Part shown: in pieces, positions 9,145 through 18,151 of the stretch
Numbering within the stretch: position 1 is the first letter of the stretch
Layout of the letters: every line of letters starts with the position of its first letter
Assembly: GCF_007743815.1 (NCBI RefSeq)
Contig: NZ_CP036265.1
Span: 4,533,823 to 4,597,822 of the forward strand
DNA length: 64,000 nucleotides
Source: Alienimonas californiensis
Lineage (GTDB): Bacteria; Planctomycetota; Planctomycetia; Planctomycetales; Planctomycetaceae
Reading direction: 5' to 3'
Notes under the pieces: model-generated
Told to the model about the DNA's origin: nothing
The model's input: only the letters and a program-made list of their open reading frames with translations
The model's database searches: none
Program-made: the position numbers and the translations under genes

Positions 9145-9233
9145 GGGAGCGACTCCGGAGGGGGGAGCCGGATGATGCCGAATCGCGACCAAAGCCGCGA
9201 CCCACGGGGCGGCCCCGCGGTTACACTGGGACC

Positions 9234-9833
9234 ATGGTCGCCTCTACGCTGCTGATCGCCGACCCGCGAGTTTCGGTCCCACTCCTCGAGGACCGCAAAA
9301 AAAGCGGTCTTGATCGCTGGGACGAGGTCTGGGACGGAAAGTACGTCTTCATGCCTCTGCCCGGAAATCAGCATCAACACCTCGTCAACCGGATTGCGTT
9401 CCAGTTGACCCGTCACCTCGATGAAGAAGGGGCCTCGGAGGCGGTCCAGCCCGGCGCCAACGTCTCCGACCGCGCCGACGACTGGACGCAGAATTACCGC
9501 TGCCCCGACGTGGTGGTCTACCTGCCGGAGAACTCGGCGGAGGACCGCGGCAGCCACTGGCACGGCGGGCCGGATCTGGCCGTCGAGGTGCTCTCGGAAG
9601 GGGACCTGGCCCTCGAAAAACTGCCGTTTTACGCCTCGGTGGGCGTGCGGGAACTTTGGCTGCTCGACCGCGCCCCGTGGCGACTCTCCCGCTACCGGCT
9701 GTCTGACGGGGCGCTGGTCGCCGACGGCGTGGCGGAGCCGGGCGGGGCGGCGGTCCGCAGCGTGGTGCTTCCGTTGGACTGGTCTTTGACGGCGGAGGAG
9801 CCGCCGGCGGTCCGTCTCGCGACGGCGGAATGA
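9234..9833 (+). CDS. Uma2-family (DUF820) restriction endonuclease-like protein
   Basis: 199 residues with the PD-(D/E)XK-like pattern of the Uma2 family: CPDVVVY (Asp), then GPDLAVEVLSEGD (Glu), then Lys in EKLPFYASVGVRELWLLD. Uma2 genes occur in many copies in cyanobacteria and planctomycetes, and their biological role is unknown; the fold suggests a nuclease. The gene lies between divergent uxaC and ribBA, 43 bases before ribBA. A second, different Uma2 lies in the suf operon at 23,969-24,652. Confidence 0.85.
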   Translation: MVASTLLIADPRVSVPLLEDRKKSGLDRWDEVWDGKYVFMPLPGNQHQHLVNRIAFQLTRHLDEEGASEAVQPGANVSDRADDWTQNYRCPDVVVYLPENSAEDRGSHWHGGPDLAVEVLSEGDLALEKLPFYASVGVRELWLLDRAPWRLSRYRLSDGALVADGVAEPGGAAVRSVVLPLDWSLTAEEPPAVRLATAE

Positions 9834-9876
9834 CGGGACGGTCGGACGAATCGACCGGCTCGCCTACCATGCTCCC

Positions 9877-11118
9877 ATGAGCGAGTCCGCCACCCCCGAC
9901 CGCCGCGATTCCATCGAGGACGCCCTCGCGGCGCTGAAGGCCGGCCGGCCGGTGATCGTCGTGGACGCCCATGAGCGAGAGAACGAGGGCGATTTCGTCG
10001 CCGCCGCCTCCACGATCACCGCGGAGACCGTCGACTTCATGCTGCGGCACGGCCGCGGCGTGCTCTGCGCCCCGATCACGAAGGATACCGCGGACCGCCT
10101 CGATCTGCGGCCGATCGTGGAGGAATCCGCGAACACCGCCCCGCACCGCACGCCGTTTCTGGTGCAGGTGGACCACATCGCCGCCGGCACCGGCGTCTCG
10201 CCGGAGGCCCGGGCTGCAACGCTGCGGGAAATGGCGAATTCGCACAGCGTCGCCTCGGACTTCGTCAAACCCGGCCATATTTTCCCCCTGCTGGCCAAGC
10301 CCGGCGGCGTGCTGCGGCGGGCCGGACATACGGAGGCCGTCACCGACCTGCTGGCCCTCGCCGGCCTGCCGCCGGTCGGTTGCCTGATCGAAATCGTCTC
10401 CGCCGACGGCAAGGGAATGGCCCGGGGCGAGGAGTTGCAGCGCCTCGCCGCGGAGCACGGCCTCTTGGTCGTCAGCATCGAGGACCTGATCCGCCACCGC
10501 ACCTCGCGGGAACGCCTCGTCACCCGGGAGGCCGAGGTCCCGATCCCCACCCGCCAGTACGGCACGCCGCGGGTGATCGCCTACAAGGTGGAGCACCAGA
10601 CTCAGGAGCCAGTCGCGCTGGTCTGGGGCGACCTGACCGATCAGCCCGGCGAGAAGCCGCCGCTGGTGCGGATGCACTCGTCGTGTTTTACGGGAGATCT
10701 GCTCGATTCGCTCCGCTGCGACTGCGGGGACCAACTGCACCTCGCCATGAAACGCTGCCACGAGGCCGGCCGCGGGGCGGTGGTCTACCTCCCGCAGGAG
10801 GGCCGCGGCATCGGCCTGACCGCCAAGCTGAAGGCCTACGAACTCCAGGACGCCGGGGCGGACACCGTCGAGGCGAACCACAAACTCGGTTTCAAGGCCG
10901 ACCAGCGGGACTACATGGTCGGCCTGCAGATCCTGAAGGACCTCGGCCTCTCCCGCATCCGCCTGCTGACCAACAACCCCAAGAAGCGGGAGTCGTTCGT
11001 CAGCTCAGCCATGGGGCTGGAGGTGGTCGAACAGGTCCCGATCATCGCCCCCCCGGAACCCACCCGCGAAAAGTACCTCGCCACGAAGCGCGAAAAGATG
11101 GGGCACGCGCTGCCGTAG
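9877..11118 (+). CDS. ribBA: Bifunctional 3,4-dihydroxy-2-butanone-4-phosphate synthase / GTP cyclohydrolase II
   Basis: 413 residues with two fused riboflavin-pathway enzymes. The N-terminal half (about 1-205) is the DHBP synthase with HERENEGDF, GRGVLCAP and HTEAVTDL. The C-terminal half (about 207-413) is GTP cyclohydrolase II, with the zinc-binding Cys cluster in RMHSSCFTGDLLDSLRCDCG, the GTP-binding EGRGIGL and NHKLGF. Together they provide both precursors of riboflavin. There is no long leader before the start (43 bases to the upstream gene), so an FMN riboswitch is excluded. Both catalytic halves appear intact. Confidence 0.97.
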   Translation: MSESATPDRRDSIEDALAALKAGRPVIVVDAHERENEGDFVAAASTITAETVDFMLRHGRGVLCAPITKDTADRLDLRPIVEESANTAPHRTPFLVQVDHIAAGTGVSPEARAATLREMANSHSVASDFVKPGHIFPLLAKPGGVLRRAGHTEAVTDLLALAGLPPVGCLIEIVSADGKGMARGEELQRLAAEHGLLVVSIEDLIRHRTSRERLVTREAEVPIPTRQYGTPRVIAYKVEHQTQEPVALVWGDLTDQPGEKPPLVRMHSSCFTGDLLDSLRCDCGDQLHLAMKRCHEAGRGAVVYLPQEGRGIGLTAKLKAYELQDAGADTVEANHKLGFKADQRDYMVGLQILKDLGLSRIRLLTNNPKKRESFVSSAMGLEVVEQVPIIAPPEPTREKYLATKREKMGHALP

Positions 11119-11131
11119 GTCGCCAAGGAAT

Positions 11132-11168
11132 GCGTCACGCCGAGGCCCCGCGGGGCCTCGGCGTTACC
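11132..11168. repeat. Dispersed GC-rich hairpin, copy 1 (terminator-like, 3' of ribBA)
   Basis: A perfect 26-base palindrome (11138-11163), cgccgaggcccc followed by its complement, lies 19 bases after the ribBA stop. The core and flanks (gcgtc before, gttac and tctt after) recur at 38,901-38,943 after ppdK. The placement suggests a transcription-termination hairpin without a U tract, but the shared sequence makes it a repeat. Confidence 0.7.
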
Positions 11169-11273
11169 TCTTCGATTTGCTCTTCTGCACGCTGTCGGGG
11201 GTCATCGTCGTGATGGCCGCGGACGCCGGGCAGATCACTCACTCTCGACTCGTTCGCCTCGTCGTGAGGCTGT

Positions 11274-11318
11274 TCTGAAAGACGTTCCGCACTCCGTCAT
11301 GGAGTGGGCGGATGTCTT
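11274..11318 (-). terminator. Probable terminator of the csrA/S41 protease unit
   Basis: Reading the minus strand after the protease stop, aagac..ccgc..actcc pairs with ggagt..gcgg..gtctt around an ATGAC loop, with small bulges, followed by a short T-rich stretch (tctttcag). Confidence 0.45.
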
Positions 11319-11327
11319 GGGGAGTCG

Positions 11328-13082
11328 TTAGCGAACCGAGCCGGGGGCCTGAGCCATCGTGGCGGCGGTCTGGCTGGTGGCGGCTTTGATCGCGGCGACC
11401 ACGTCGGCGTCGCGGTCCAGGGGCAGGATCTCACGGTCTTCGCTGACCCGGACGTCCGGGGCGACGCCCTGGTCGGCCATCTGGCGATCGTTCGGGCTGT
11501 AGAACATCGCGGTGGTCAGCTTCAGGTCGCCGGCGACGGTGCGGACCGGGAAGTGGGTCTGCACGGTGCCCTTGCCGTAGCTGTTCCGACCGACGATCAC
11601 CCCACGGCGGTTGTCCTGGATGGCGGCGGCGAAGATCTCGCTGGCGCTGGCCGAACCCTCGTCGACGATCACCGCCATCGGCACTTTCCAGGTCCGGGTC
11701 TGCTTGGCCGTAGCGGACATGTTGTCCTCGGCCAGACGGCCCCGGGTGCTGACGATGGTGCCGCTCGGCAGGAAGGTGTCGCTGATCGAAATCGCCTGAT
11801 CCAGCAGGCCGCCCGGGTTACCGCGGAGGTCCATCACCAGGCTCTTCATCCCGCCCTGGTAGAGCTGCCACAGGGCGGCGTCCAGTTCGGTCTGGCTGGT
11901 CGCGGCGAAGCGATCCAGCTTCAGGTAGCCCACCTTGCTGCCGTCCGGGGCGGTCATCAGCTGCACGACGCTCACGGTTTTCAGTTCGACCCGAGCCCGA
12001 CGCAGGTTGAAGGTGCCGAAGCGTTCGCCCCGCATCACCCGCAGCTGCACCGCGGTGCCCTCACGGCCGACGATCAAGTCGGCGGCGCCGTTCAGGCCCT
12101 TGCCGGCCAGATCCTGGCCGTCCACCTTCGTGATCACGTCGCCACGCTGCAAGCCGGCATTGGCGGCCGGGCCGCCGGCCAGCGGCTTGACGATCACCAC
12201 GCCGCGTTCGTGCTCCTTCAGCTCCACACCCAGCCCGACGACGCTGGTGTCCAGGGCGCCGGCCGTCTGCTCCGCGGCGTACTGGGCCGGGATGACCGTG
12301 GCGTCGACGCCGTACCCGGTGCGGGTGTCGCTGGGCAGGAAGCCGCTGAACTTGTCGAGGGACTCCACGGCGCCGAACAGGAACTCCGCCGCCACCGCGT
12401 CGGCGCTCAGGCCGAGTTCGCTCTGGGCGAGGCTCGCCGTCTGCCGCATCACTTCCAGGGCGTCGGGGCGGTCCCGCACCGAGCGGGCGTTCATCCCGGC
12501 CAGACGGCTGCGGAAGCTCTGCACGCGGCCGGCGTCCGCCGTCATCCGGTGGGCCTGACGGAACGATTCGTTGCCGACGGCTTCCGACAGGTTCGCCAGG
12601 GCCATCGCCACGCGGTCGGCGTAGCTGTTCGGCTCCCGGTGACGGGCGTCGATCAGCTGGCTGCTTTCCACGTACAGGTTGACCAGCCGGGTCCAGCCGG
12701 TGCCGGTGGCGAACCGCACCACCTTCGGGTCGTCATAACGGTAGGAGAGACGATCCGCCGTGGCCGGCTGCGGCTTCGGAGTCGGCTGGGGAGCGGTGCG
12801 GCTGGTCGGCTCGGTCTGGTAGTTTTCGTACGGGCTGCGGGCCGGGGCCTGATCGCCGCGGCTGTACCCGCCGTTCGAGTCGTAGCGGGCGGTGGCGGAC
12901 GGATCCGGGCCGAAGTCGAGGACGGTCCGTTCTTGGCCGAGGGCCACGGCGGGGACCAGCAGGGCCAGGCCGAGGGCGGCCAGTTCGATCAGCGAGCCGG
13001 CGGTGAATCCGACCTTGGCTTTGGGCCGCGCGGTCGGGGCCGTGCGGCCCTTGTACTGGCGGAGGGGAGTGGTGGCGTTCAT
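11328..13082 (-). CDS. S41-family C-terminal processing peptidase (CtpA-like), secreted or membrane-anchored
   Basis: 584 residues from the ATG at 13082; the frame is open far upstream but only from here does the sequence look like a protein start. A hydrophobic export segment (LIELAALGLALLVPAVALG) is followed by a low-complexity linker, a PDZ domain (LGVELKEHERGVVIVKPLAGG) and the S41 catalytic domain with YLKLDRFA, DLRGNPGGLLDQA, the Ser nucleophile in GSASASEI (about residue 475) and the Lys in YGKGTVQ 25 residues later. Ctp proteases trim or degrade envelope proteins, with the PDZ recognising C-termini. It is 77 bases downstream of csrA on the same strand and is probably co-transcribed. 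Confidence 0.9.
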   Translation of the reverse strand: MNATTPLRQYKGRTAPTARPKAKVGFTAGSLIELAALGLALLVPAVALGQERTVLDFGPDPSATARYDSNGGYSRGDQAPARSPYENYQTEPTSRTAPQPTPKPQPATADRLSYRYDDPKVVRFATGTGWTRLVNLYVESSQLIDARHREPNSYADRVAMALANLSEAVGNESFRQAHRMTADAGRVQSFRSRLAGMNARSVRDRPDALEVMRQTASLAQSELGLSADAVAAEFLFGAVESLDKFSGFLPSDTRTGYGVDATVIPAQYAAEQTAGALDTSVVGLGVELKEHERGVVIVKPLAGGPAANAGLQRGDVITKVDGQDLAGKGLNGAADLIVGREGTAVQLRVMRGERFGTFNLRRARVELKTVSVVQLMTAPDGSKVGYLKLDRFAATSQTELDAALWQLYQGGMKSLVMDLRGNPGGLLDQAISISDTFLPSGTIVSTRGRLAEDNMSATAKQTRTWKVPMAVIVDEGSASASEIFAAAIQDNRRGVIVGRNSYGKGTVQTHFPVRTVAGDLKLTTAMFYSPNDRQMADQGVAPDVRVSEDREILPLDRDADVVAAIKAATSQTAATMAQAPGSVR

Positions 13083-13159
13083 CGCGTCAGAGTCCTTGCT
13101 GAGGCGGGCGTCGTCGCCCGGGTGATGATGGAGGAGGAAGGAAGCGGCAGCGGGAGGGA

Positions 13160-13435
13160 TCAGGCGACGGCGGGCAGGGCGACGTAGCCGCCGTAAGCGA
13201 CGCTCATCGGGAGGGCGAACTCGTCTTCGTCGAAGGTGAACGCGTCGTCGTCCTCGTCCTCGTTGACGCTGTTCGCGTCGGCGGCGGCTTCGACCAGCTC
13301 GCCGCGAAGGATGCGGACGTCGCCGGGGGCTTCGATGCCCAGCTTCACGGTGCCCTTGCCGGTGCGAATCACTTTGATGACAATATCGTTGCCGACGCGG
13401 ATGGATTCGTCGGACTTGCGGGTGAGAACGAGCAT
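13160..13435 (-). CDS. csrA: Carbon storage regulator CsrA with acidic C-terminal extension
   Basis: 91 residues from the ATG at 13435 (MLVLTRKSDESIRVG), against about 60-70 in most CsrA proteins. Residues 1-50 are a standard CsrA RNA-binding dimer fold, including Leu4 and Arg44, which contact GGA motifs in target mRNA leaders. Residues 54-91 form an extra tail with the acidic stretch NEDEDDDAFTFDEDEF and a hydrophobic, Tyr/Ala-rich end. CsrA represses or activates translation of carbon, motility and biofilm genes. It precedes the S41 protease and is divergent from gatC. No CsrB-like sponge RNA with repeated GGA loops was seen nearby. Confidence 0.93.
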   Translation of the reverse strand: MLVLTRKSDESIRVGNDIVIKVIRTGKGTVKLGIEAPGDVRILRGELVEAAADANSVNEDEDDDAFTFDEDEFALPMSVAYGGYVALPAVA

Positions 13436-13801
13436 CGTGCTGTCTTTCGTGGAGCGGCGGGGTCGGCCGCAGTTGTGGGTGACGGCTCGCATCGTCGCGG
13501 GCTGTCGGTAACGAAAAAGCTATTACGCATGGGCCGTGCCGTTTCCGGCACGGGCCGGCACAGGAGGGGTTGATTTGACGTAAGTCGTTGTCACAGCACG
13601 GGAAGAGCGTCACCGGGAGATTCCTTAGCACGCGAAGAGTTCCCCCGGCTTCTCCCGACGGACCACGGAGAATCTGCAAAGCGTGGATTGCAACATGACG
13701 GCGTTGCACTTTCGACACGCCTGCCGGCCCCTGCGACGCACGAACGGACGACACCGCCGTCCCGCTTGCACCCGTGCCGCCTCCGGCCGACACTCCGACC
13801 C
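13436..13801. other. 366-base divergent intergenic region between csrA and gatC
   Basis: No credible gene. It holds a short imperfect hairpin (13531-13541 with 13546-13556) with an AT-richer patch beside it (aaaaagctattac, 13514-13526) that could include the csrA promoter, and a TTGACG at 13574-13579 facing gatC without a clear -10 partner. Confidence 0.4.
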
Positions 13802-14116
13802 ATGGCCGATCCCGCCGCAAATCCGCAGATCACTCGGAGAGACGTCGCCCGGGTGGCGAAGCTCTCCCGGCTGGCGCTGAAGCCCAGCGAACTGAACGCC
13901 TTCACGAATCAGCTGCGGGCGATCCTGGGCTACGTGCACCTACTGGACGAGGTGCCCACGGGAGACGTCGAACCAATGGCCCACGCGATCGACGTGCGGG
14001 ACGTGCTGCGGGAAGACGTGCCGACCCCGATGCTGCCGCGGGAGGCGGCCCTCGCCAACGCCCCGGCCAGCGACGGGGAATGCTTCCTGGTGCCCCAGAT
14101 TCTCGGCGGGGAGTGA
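13802..14116 (+). CDS. gatC: Asp/Glu-tRNA(Asn/Gln) amidotransferase subunit C
   Basis: 104 residues from the ATG at 13802; upstream in-frame codons exist but the family begins with [17 protein letters not shown]. GatC is the small scaffold that wraps around GatA and GatB. Features: the N-terminal helix with [27 protein letters not shown], the DVEPMAH segment and the C-terminal [10 protein letters not shown] that contacts GatA. Its stop overlaps the gatA start, indicating translational coupling in a gatC-gatA-gatB operon. Confidence 0.95.
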   Translation: MADPAANPQITRRDVARVAKLSRLALKPSELNAFTNQLRAILGYVHLLDEVPTGDVEPMAHAIDVRDVLREDVPTPMLPREAALANAPASDGECFLVPQILGGE

Positions 14117-15645
14117 CGACGCCCGTGCCGCCCGATCCCGCTCACGCCTACCCGACCGCTGCGGACCTGTCCGCCGCCATCCGCTCCGGCGACCGCACCG
14201 CCGCGGAGACCTCCGCGGCCGCCCACGCCCGCATCCGGGCGGTGGACGGCCGGATCAAAGCGTTCCTGCACACGGACGCCGACCGCTCTGCCGCCTTGGC
14301 CGCGGACGCGGATCGCCTGATTGCCGGCGGCAGTCAATCCGACCTCGCCGGCGTGCCGGTCGCGATCAAGGACAACCTCTGCGTCGAGGGGGAGCCCTGC
14401 ACCTGCGCCAGTCGGATGCTGGCGAACTTCCGGCCGCCCTACACGGCGACGGCCGTGCGGCGCCTGCTGGACGCCGGGGCGGTGCCGGTGGGGCGAACGA
14501 ACCTCGACGAGTTCGCGATGGGCTCCAGCACGGAGAACTCCGGCGCCGGCCCCACTCGCAACCCCTGGGACCCGGCGCGGGCGCCCGGCGGGTCCAGCGG
14601 CGGCAGCGCCGCGGCGGTCGCCGCGGGGATGGCTCCCATCGCCCTGGGCAGCGACACCGGCGGCAGTATCCGGCAGCCGGCCGCGTTCTGCGGCGTCGTC
14701 GGGTTGAAGCCGACCTACGGCCGGGTGTCGCGGTACGGCCTCGTCGCCTTCGCCAGTTCCCTCGACCAGATCGGGCCGTTCGCCCGCACGGTGCGGGACG
14801 CCGCCAGCGTGCTGCAAACGATCGCCGGCCACGATCCGCTGGACAGCACCAGCCTGTCCAACCCCGTGCCGGACTACCTCACGGATCTGGACGAGCCGCT
14901 CGCCGGTCTGCGGATCGGTCTGGTGGCGGATCACTTCGACGTCGGCCTCGATAAAGACGTCTCCGACGCGGTGAAGGGGGCCGTCGAGTTGTACCGCTCC
15001 CTCGGTGCGGAGGTGGTGGACGTCACGCTGCCGCACAACAAGTACAGCGTGGCGACCTATTACCTCGTCGCCCCCTCGGAGGCCTCCAGCAATCTGGCCC
15101 GTTACGACGGCGTGCACTACGGCCACCGGGCGGCAAAGTTCGATTCGCTGGAGGAGATGTACGAACGCAGCCGCGGCGAGGGCTTCGGCGACGAGGTGAA
15201 GCGCCGGATCATGCTGGGCACCTACGCCCTCTCCAGCGGGTACTACGACGCCTTCTACCTGAAGGCGATGAAGGTCCGCCGCCTGATCCAGCAGGACTAC
15301 GTCGCGGCCTTCGAGAAATGCGACGTGATCGCCTCGCCGGTCACGCCGACGACCGCCTTCGCGATCGGGGAACTCGCCGACGACCCGCTGGCGATGTACC
15401 TCTCGGACGTTTACACGATCAGCGCGAACCTCGCCGGCATCCCGGCGATTTCGCTGCCGTGCGGGTTCTCCCGCGGCCTGCCGATCGGGCTGCAACTGCT
15501 CGGGCCGGCGCTGTCGGAGCCGAACCTACTGCGGACCGCCCGCATGTACGAGGCCGCCACCGATTGGCACACGCGGGTCCCCCCGCTTCAGGATCAGGCC
15601 GGTTTGTTTCAAACGGGTCAGGAACAGACGAAGGTGACGCCGTGA
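14113..15645 (+). CDS. gatA: Asp/Glu-tRNA(Asn/Gln) amidotransferase subunit A (glutaminase)
   Basis: 510 residues from the GTG at 14113, which overlaps the gatC stop (GTGA); a second in-frame GTG at 14125 is possible. GatA is an amidase-signature enzyme that releases ammonia from glutamine and channels it to GatB. The catalytic Lys-cisSer-Ser triad is intact: Lys86 in VAIKDNL, Ser161 in GGSSGGSA and Ser185 in [11 protein letters not shown], with the spacing known for this family. The rest of the signature ([17 protein letters not shown]) is canonical. The stop overlaps the gatB start. Confidence 0.97.
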   Translation: MTTPVPPDPAHAYPTAADLSAAIRSGDRTAAETSAAAHARIRAVDGRIKAFLHTDADRSAALAADADRLIAGGSQSDLAGVPVAIKDNLCVEGEPCTCASRMLANFRPPYTATAVRRLLDAGAVPVGRTNLDEFAMGSSTENSGAGPTRNPWDPARAPGGSSGGSAAAVAAGMAPIALGSDTGGSIRQPAAFCGVVGLKPTYGRVSRYGLVAFASSLDQIGPFARTVRDAASVLQTIAGHDPLDSTSLSNPVPDYLTDLDEPLAGLRIGLVADHFDVGLDKDVSDAVKGAVELYRSLGAEVVDVTLPHNKYSVATYYLVAPSEASSNLARYDGVHYGHRAAKFDSLEEMYERSRGEGFGDEVKRRIMLGTYALSSGYYDAFYLKAMKVRRLIQQDYVAAFEKCDVIASPVTPTTAFAIGELADDPLAMYLSDVYTISANLAGIPAISLPCGFSRGLPIGLQLLGPALSEPNLLRTARMYEAATDWHTRVPPLQDQAGLFQTGQEQTKVTP

Positions 15646-17141
15646 GCGCCGGGTCCCACGACGAGCGCCGGGCGACGCCCGTGATCGGGCTGGAGGTGCA
15701 CGTCCAGCTCGCCACCCGCACCAAGCTGTTCAGCGGCTGCGCGGCGGACTTCGCCCCGGAAGAGCCCAACACCCGCACCGATCCGCTGGTGCTCGGTCTG
15801 CCCGGTTCGCTGCCCGTACTGAACGCCGCCGCGTTCCGTATGGCGGTGAAGGTCGGGCTGGCGCTGAACTGCGAGATTGCCCGCTTCTGTAAGTGGGACC
15901 GCAAGCAGTACTACTACCCGGACCTGCCGAAGGGCTACCAGATCAGCCAGTACGACCTGCCGGTCTGCGGCGAAGGCTGGCTGGACATCGACGGCGACGA
16001 GGGGACTAAGCGGATTCGCATCACCCGGGCGCACCTCGAAGAGGACGCGGGCAAGAATATGCACGCCGGCGGCGTCAGCCGCATCGACCTGAACCGGGCT
16101 GGCACCCCGCTGGTGGAGATCGTCTCCGAACCGGACATGCGCAGCGCCGCGGAGGCCCGGAGCTACCTCGAACGGCTCAAACTGCTGCTGACCTACCTCG
16201 GCGTTTCCGACTGCAACATGCAGGAGGGCAGCCTGCGCTGCGACGTGAACGTCAACTTCAAAGTCGAGACGCCCGACGGGGTGAAGGCGACGCCGATCTG
16301 CGAGGTGAAGAACCTCAACTCCTTCCGCGGCGTCGAGGCGGCGATCGAGTTCGAACGCACCCGCCAACTGGATGAATTCGACCGCACCGGGCAGACGATC
16401 AAGACGGCTCCCAAAAGCACCCGCGGTTGGGATCCGGACAAGCAAGTCACCGTTGCCCAACGGACGAAGGAAGAGGCCAGCGACTACCGCTACTTCCCGG
16501 ACCCGGACCTCGTCCCCGTGACCCTCACCGAAGAGGCGATCGAGGCGCTGCGGGGCGAACTGGGCGAGTTCCCGGCCGACCGCCGCGTGCGGATCGGCGA
16601 GGTGTGGGAACTGAGCGACTACGACGCCGGCGTGATCATTGAACGCGGCAGGCCCTTCGCGGATTACTTCGAGGAGGTCGCCCAAATGGCAGACGACGGC
16701 AAGCGAGCCGCGAACTGGTGCACCCAGGACGTGCTACGCGACCTGTCGGAACTGAATTACGAGATCGACACGTTCCCGATTCCCGCCGGGACGCTCGGCC
16801 ACCTGCTCAAACGGGTCTCCGCCGGGGAGCTGAACACGAAGGCCGCCCGAGACGTCTACGCAGATCTGCTGGCCCGGCCGCGGGACCAGAACGGGCCGGA
16901 GACGGTCGACGCGATCGTCGACGAGCGCGGCCTGATCGCCGTCACCGGCGGCGCCGAACTGGAAGCGGCCATCGACGACGCCCTCGCCGACCCGAAAAAC
17001 GCGGTGGCCGTCGAGACGGTCCGCGACGGCAAACAGCAGGCGGTCGGCCCGCTGATGGGTCAGGTGCTCAAGAAGGTCAGTGGCGCCGACCCGAAGACCG
17101 TACGGGCGATGCTGCTCGAACGGATCGGCGGGACGGGTTAG
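15642..17141 (+). CDS. gatB: Asp/Glu-tRNA(Asn/Gln) amidotransferase subunit B
   Basis: 499 residues from the GTG at 15642 (GTGA overlap with gatA). GatB activates the mischarged Glu-tRNA(Gln) or Asp-tRNA(Asn) by phosphorylation and adds ammonia. Signatures: [10 protein letters not shown] at the N-terminus, the [23 protein letters not shown] block, [39 protein letters not shown], and a C-terminal YqeY-like tail (about 350-499) that binds tRNA. The family's metal-site cysteines are not obvious by eye. A strong terminator follows. Confidence 0.97.
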   Translation: MSAGSHDERRATPVIGLEVHVQLATRTKLFSGCAADFAPEEPNTRTDPLVLGLPGSLPVLNAAAFRMAVKVGLALNCEIARFCKWDRKQYYYPDLPKGYQISQYDLPVCGEGWLDIDGDEGTKRIRITRAHLEEDAGKNMHAGGVSRIDLNRAGTPLVEIVSEPDMRSAAEARSYLERLKLLLTYLGVSDCNMQEGSLRCDVNVNFKVETPDGVKATPICEVKNLNSFRGVEAAIEFERTRQLDEFDRTGQTIKTAPKSTRGWDPDKQVTVAQRTKEEASDYRYFPDPDLVPVTLTEEAIEALRGELGEFPADRRVRIGEVWELSDYDAGVIIERGRPFADYFEEVAQMADDGKRAANWCTQDVLRDLSELNYEIDTFPIPAGTLGHLLKRVSAGELNTKAARDVYADLLARPRDQNGPETVDAIVDERGLIAVTGGAELEAAIDDALADPKNAVAVETVRDGKQQAVGPLMGQVLKKVSGADPKTVRAMLLERIGGTG

Positions 17142-17191
17142 CTGCGACGCCGCGCAACGTCGCTCCGCCCGGCCTGAGGGAAACGAAACGG

Positions 17192-17231
17192 AACGCCCCC
17201 CTCCGCGGCTGCGGAGGGGGGCGTTCGTTCT
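17192..17231 (+). terminator. Terminator of gatCAB
   Basis: A perfect 15-base-pair stem (17192-17206 with 17211-17225, GGCT loop) followed by cgttctt. Before the IS insertion its T-rich end continued directly to the stop codon of the convergent small peptide gene; the minus-strand side is also T-rich (gttccgtttcgttt), so it may have served both directions. Confidence 0.85.
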
Positions 17232-17234
17232 TTA

Positions 17235-18151
17235 GAACTGGACAGAGAACCGGCGGCTGAGATTAATCAGCGTCCGCGGCGGCGTGTCGCCAGAGTCGGA
17301 AGTTGATCACGGCCATGGCCAGCGTGTTCCACGCTTCGATCGCCTCCTCCCGCCGGTCGTACCGCACCCGCAGCCGCCGCAGGCCCTTCACCCAGCCGAT
17401 CGTCCGCTCCACCACCCACCGCACCTTGCCAAGCCCGCTGCCGTGCGGCGTCCCGCGTTTGCGGATGAAGGGTTCGATCCCCAACGAACGCAGTACGTTC
17501 CGCGTCGCCTCGCTGTCGTAGCCAGCGTCCGCGTACAGCCGGTCCGGGGTTTCCTTCGGCCGACCCGGCTTGCCGCCGACCTTCGGAAACTCCTCCTTCA
17601 CCAGCGGGAGGATCTGCGTGTGGTCGCTGGCGTTGGCGCCGGCCACTTTCACCCCCAGCGCCGCCCCGTTCCGGTCGACCATCAGACTGTATTTGCAGCC
17701 CGGTTTGCCGCGGTCGACGGGGCTGGGGCCAGTTCGCTCGCCGGCCCCGTGAGCCCGCACCAAGACCGAGTCGACGATCGCGGTCTCGTGCTTCAACTCG
17801 CCGTCTCGGCGGAGCAGCCGCAGAAAGTCGAGGTGCACGCGGGCCCAGACGCCGAGATCCTCCCACTCGATCAGTCGACACCGGGCGGTCTCGCCGGAGC
17901 AGCCCATGTCGGGGGGCACGTCCCGCCAGCGGCAGCCGGTGGTCAGGACGTACCACAGGACCTTCAGCACAGTGCGGTTGGGCGTGCGGGGTCGGCCGCC
18001 CTCGGCGCCGACCGGGCGGTCCGGCGGCAGGTGGTGGGCGGCGACGTCGGCGAACTGTTCGGGCAGGCGGCATTGGGCCATGACGCGTCCTCAAAGGGCT
18101 GGTTTAGACCTTTAAGGCGCAAATCCCGTGCCGAGGTTCTCTGTCCAGTTC
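17235..18151 (-). mobile_element. Complete IS5-family insertion sequence, 917 bp
   Basis: Bounded by 17-base perfect terminal inverted repeats beginning gaactggacagagaacc (17235-17251) and ending at 18135-18151, with weaker similarity continuing inward. Both ends are flanked by TTA (17232-17234 and 18152-18154), a 3-bp target duplication of the TNA type used by some IS5 subgroups. It carries one full-length transposase with an intact DDE triad, so it could be active. It lies between the gatB terminator and the stop codon of the convergent 38-residue gene, and disrupts neither. Confidence 0.93.
17263..18081 (-). CDS. IS5-family DDE transposase
   Basis: 272 residues in one uninterrupted frame, within the usual IS5 range. 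An N-terminal DUF4096-like domain (about 1-85, with VLKVLWYVLTTGCRWRDVPP) is followed by the DDE catalytic core: Asp104 in IVDSVLVRAHGAG, Asp185 in LYADAGYDS and Glu225 in RWVVERTIGW, the last followed by the Lys-rich VKGLRRLRVRYDRR segment typical of the family. It starts 54 bases inside the right inverted repeat end. The overlapping frame on the same strand (17267-18094) is also open but is Arg/Pro-rich and has no motif, so it is a shadow of high GC content. Confidence 0.96.
   Translation of the reverse strand: MAQCRLPEQFADVAAHHLPPDRPVGAEGGRPRTPNRTVLKVLWYVLTTGCRWRDVPPDMGCSGETARCRLIEWEDLGVWARVHLDFLRLLRRDGELKHETAIVDSVLVRAHGAGERTGPSPVDRGKPGCKYSLMVDRNGAALGVKVAGANASDHTQILPLVKEEFPKVGGKPGRPKETPDRLYADAGYDSEATRNVLRSLGIEPFIRKRGTPHGSGLGKVRWVVERTIGWVKGLRRLRVRYDRREEAIEAWNTLAMAVINFRLWRHAAADAD

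Noticed and set aside
9145-9192. TTG start of the uronate isomerase-like gene at 9192
   Set aside because: The added residues (with runs of His and Pro) do not look like the family N-terminus; GTG at 9144 is preferred.
9834-9876. FMN riboswitch before ribBA
   Set aside because: The gap is only 43 bases, too short for the FMN element.
13531-13556. Hairpin upstream of csrA as an attenuator
   Set aside because: One mismatch, short stem, and the nearby T-rich stretch is 16 or more bases away from the stem, so termination is not convincing.
17267-18094. A second open frame on the same strand as the IS5 transposase
   Set aside because: Arg/Pro-rich, no catalytic motif; the 17263-18081 frame has the DDE triad. 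No sign of a programmed frameshift is needed because the transposase is complete.
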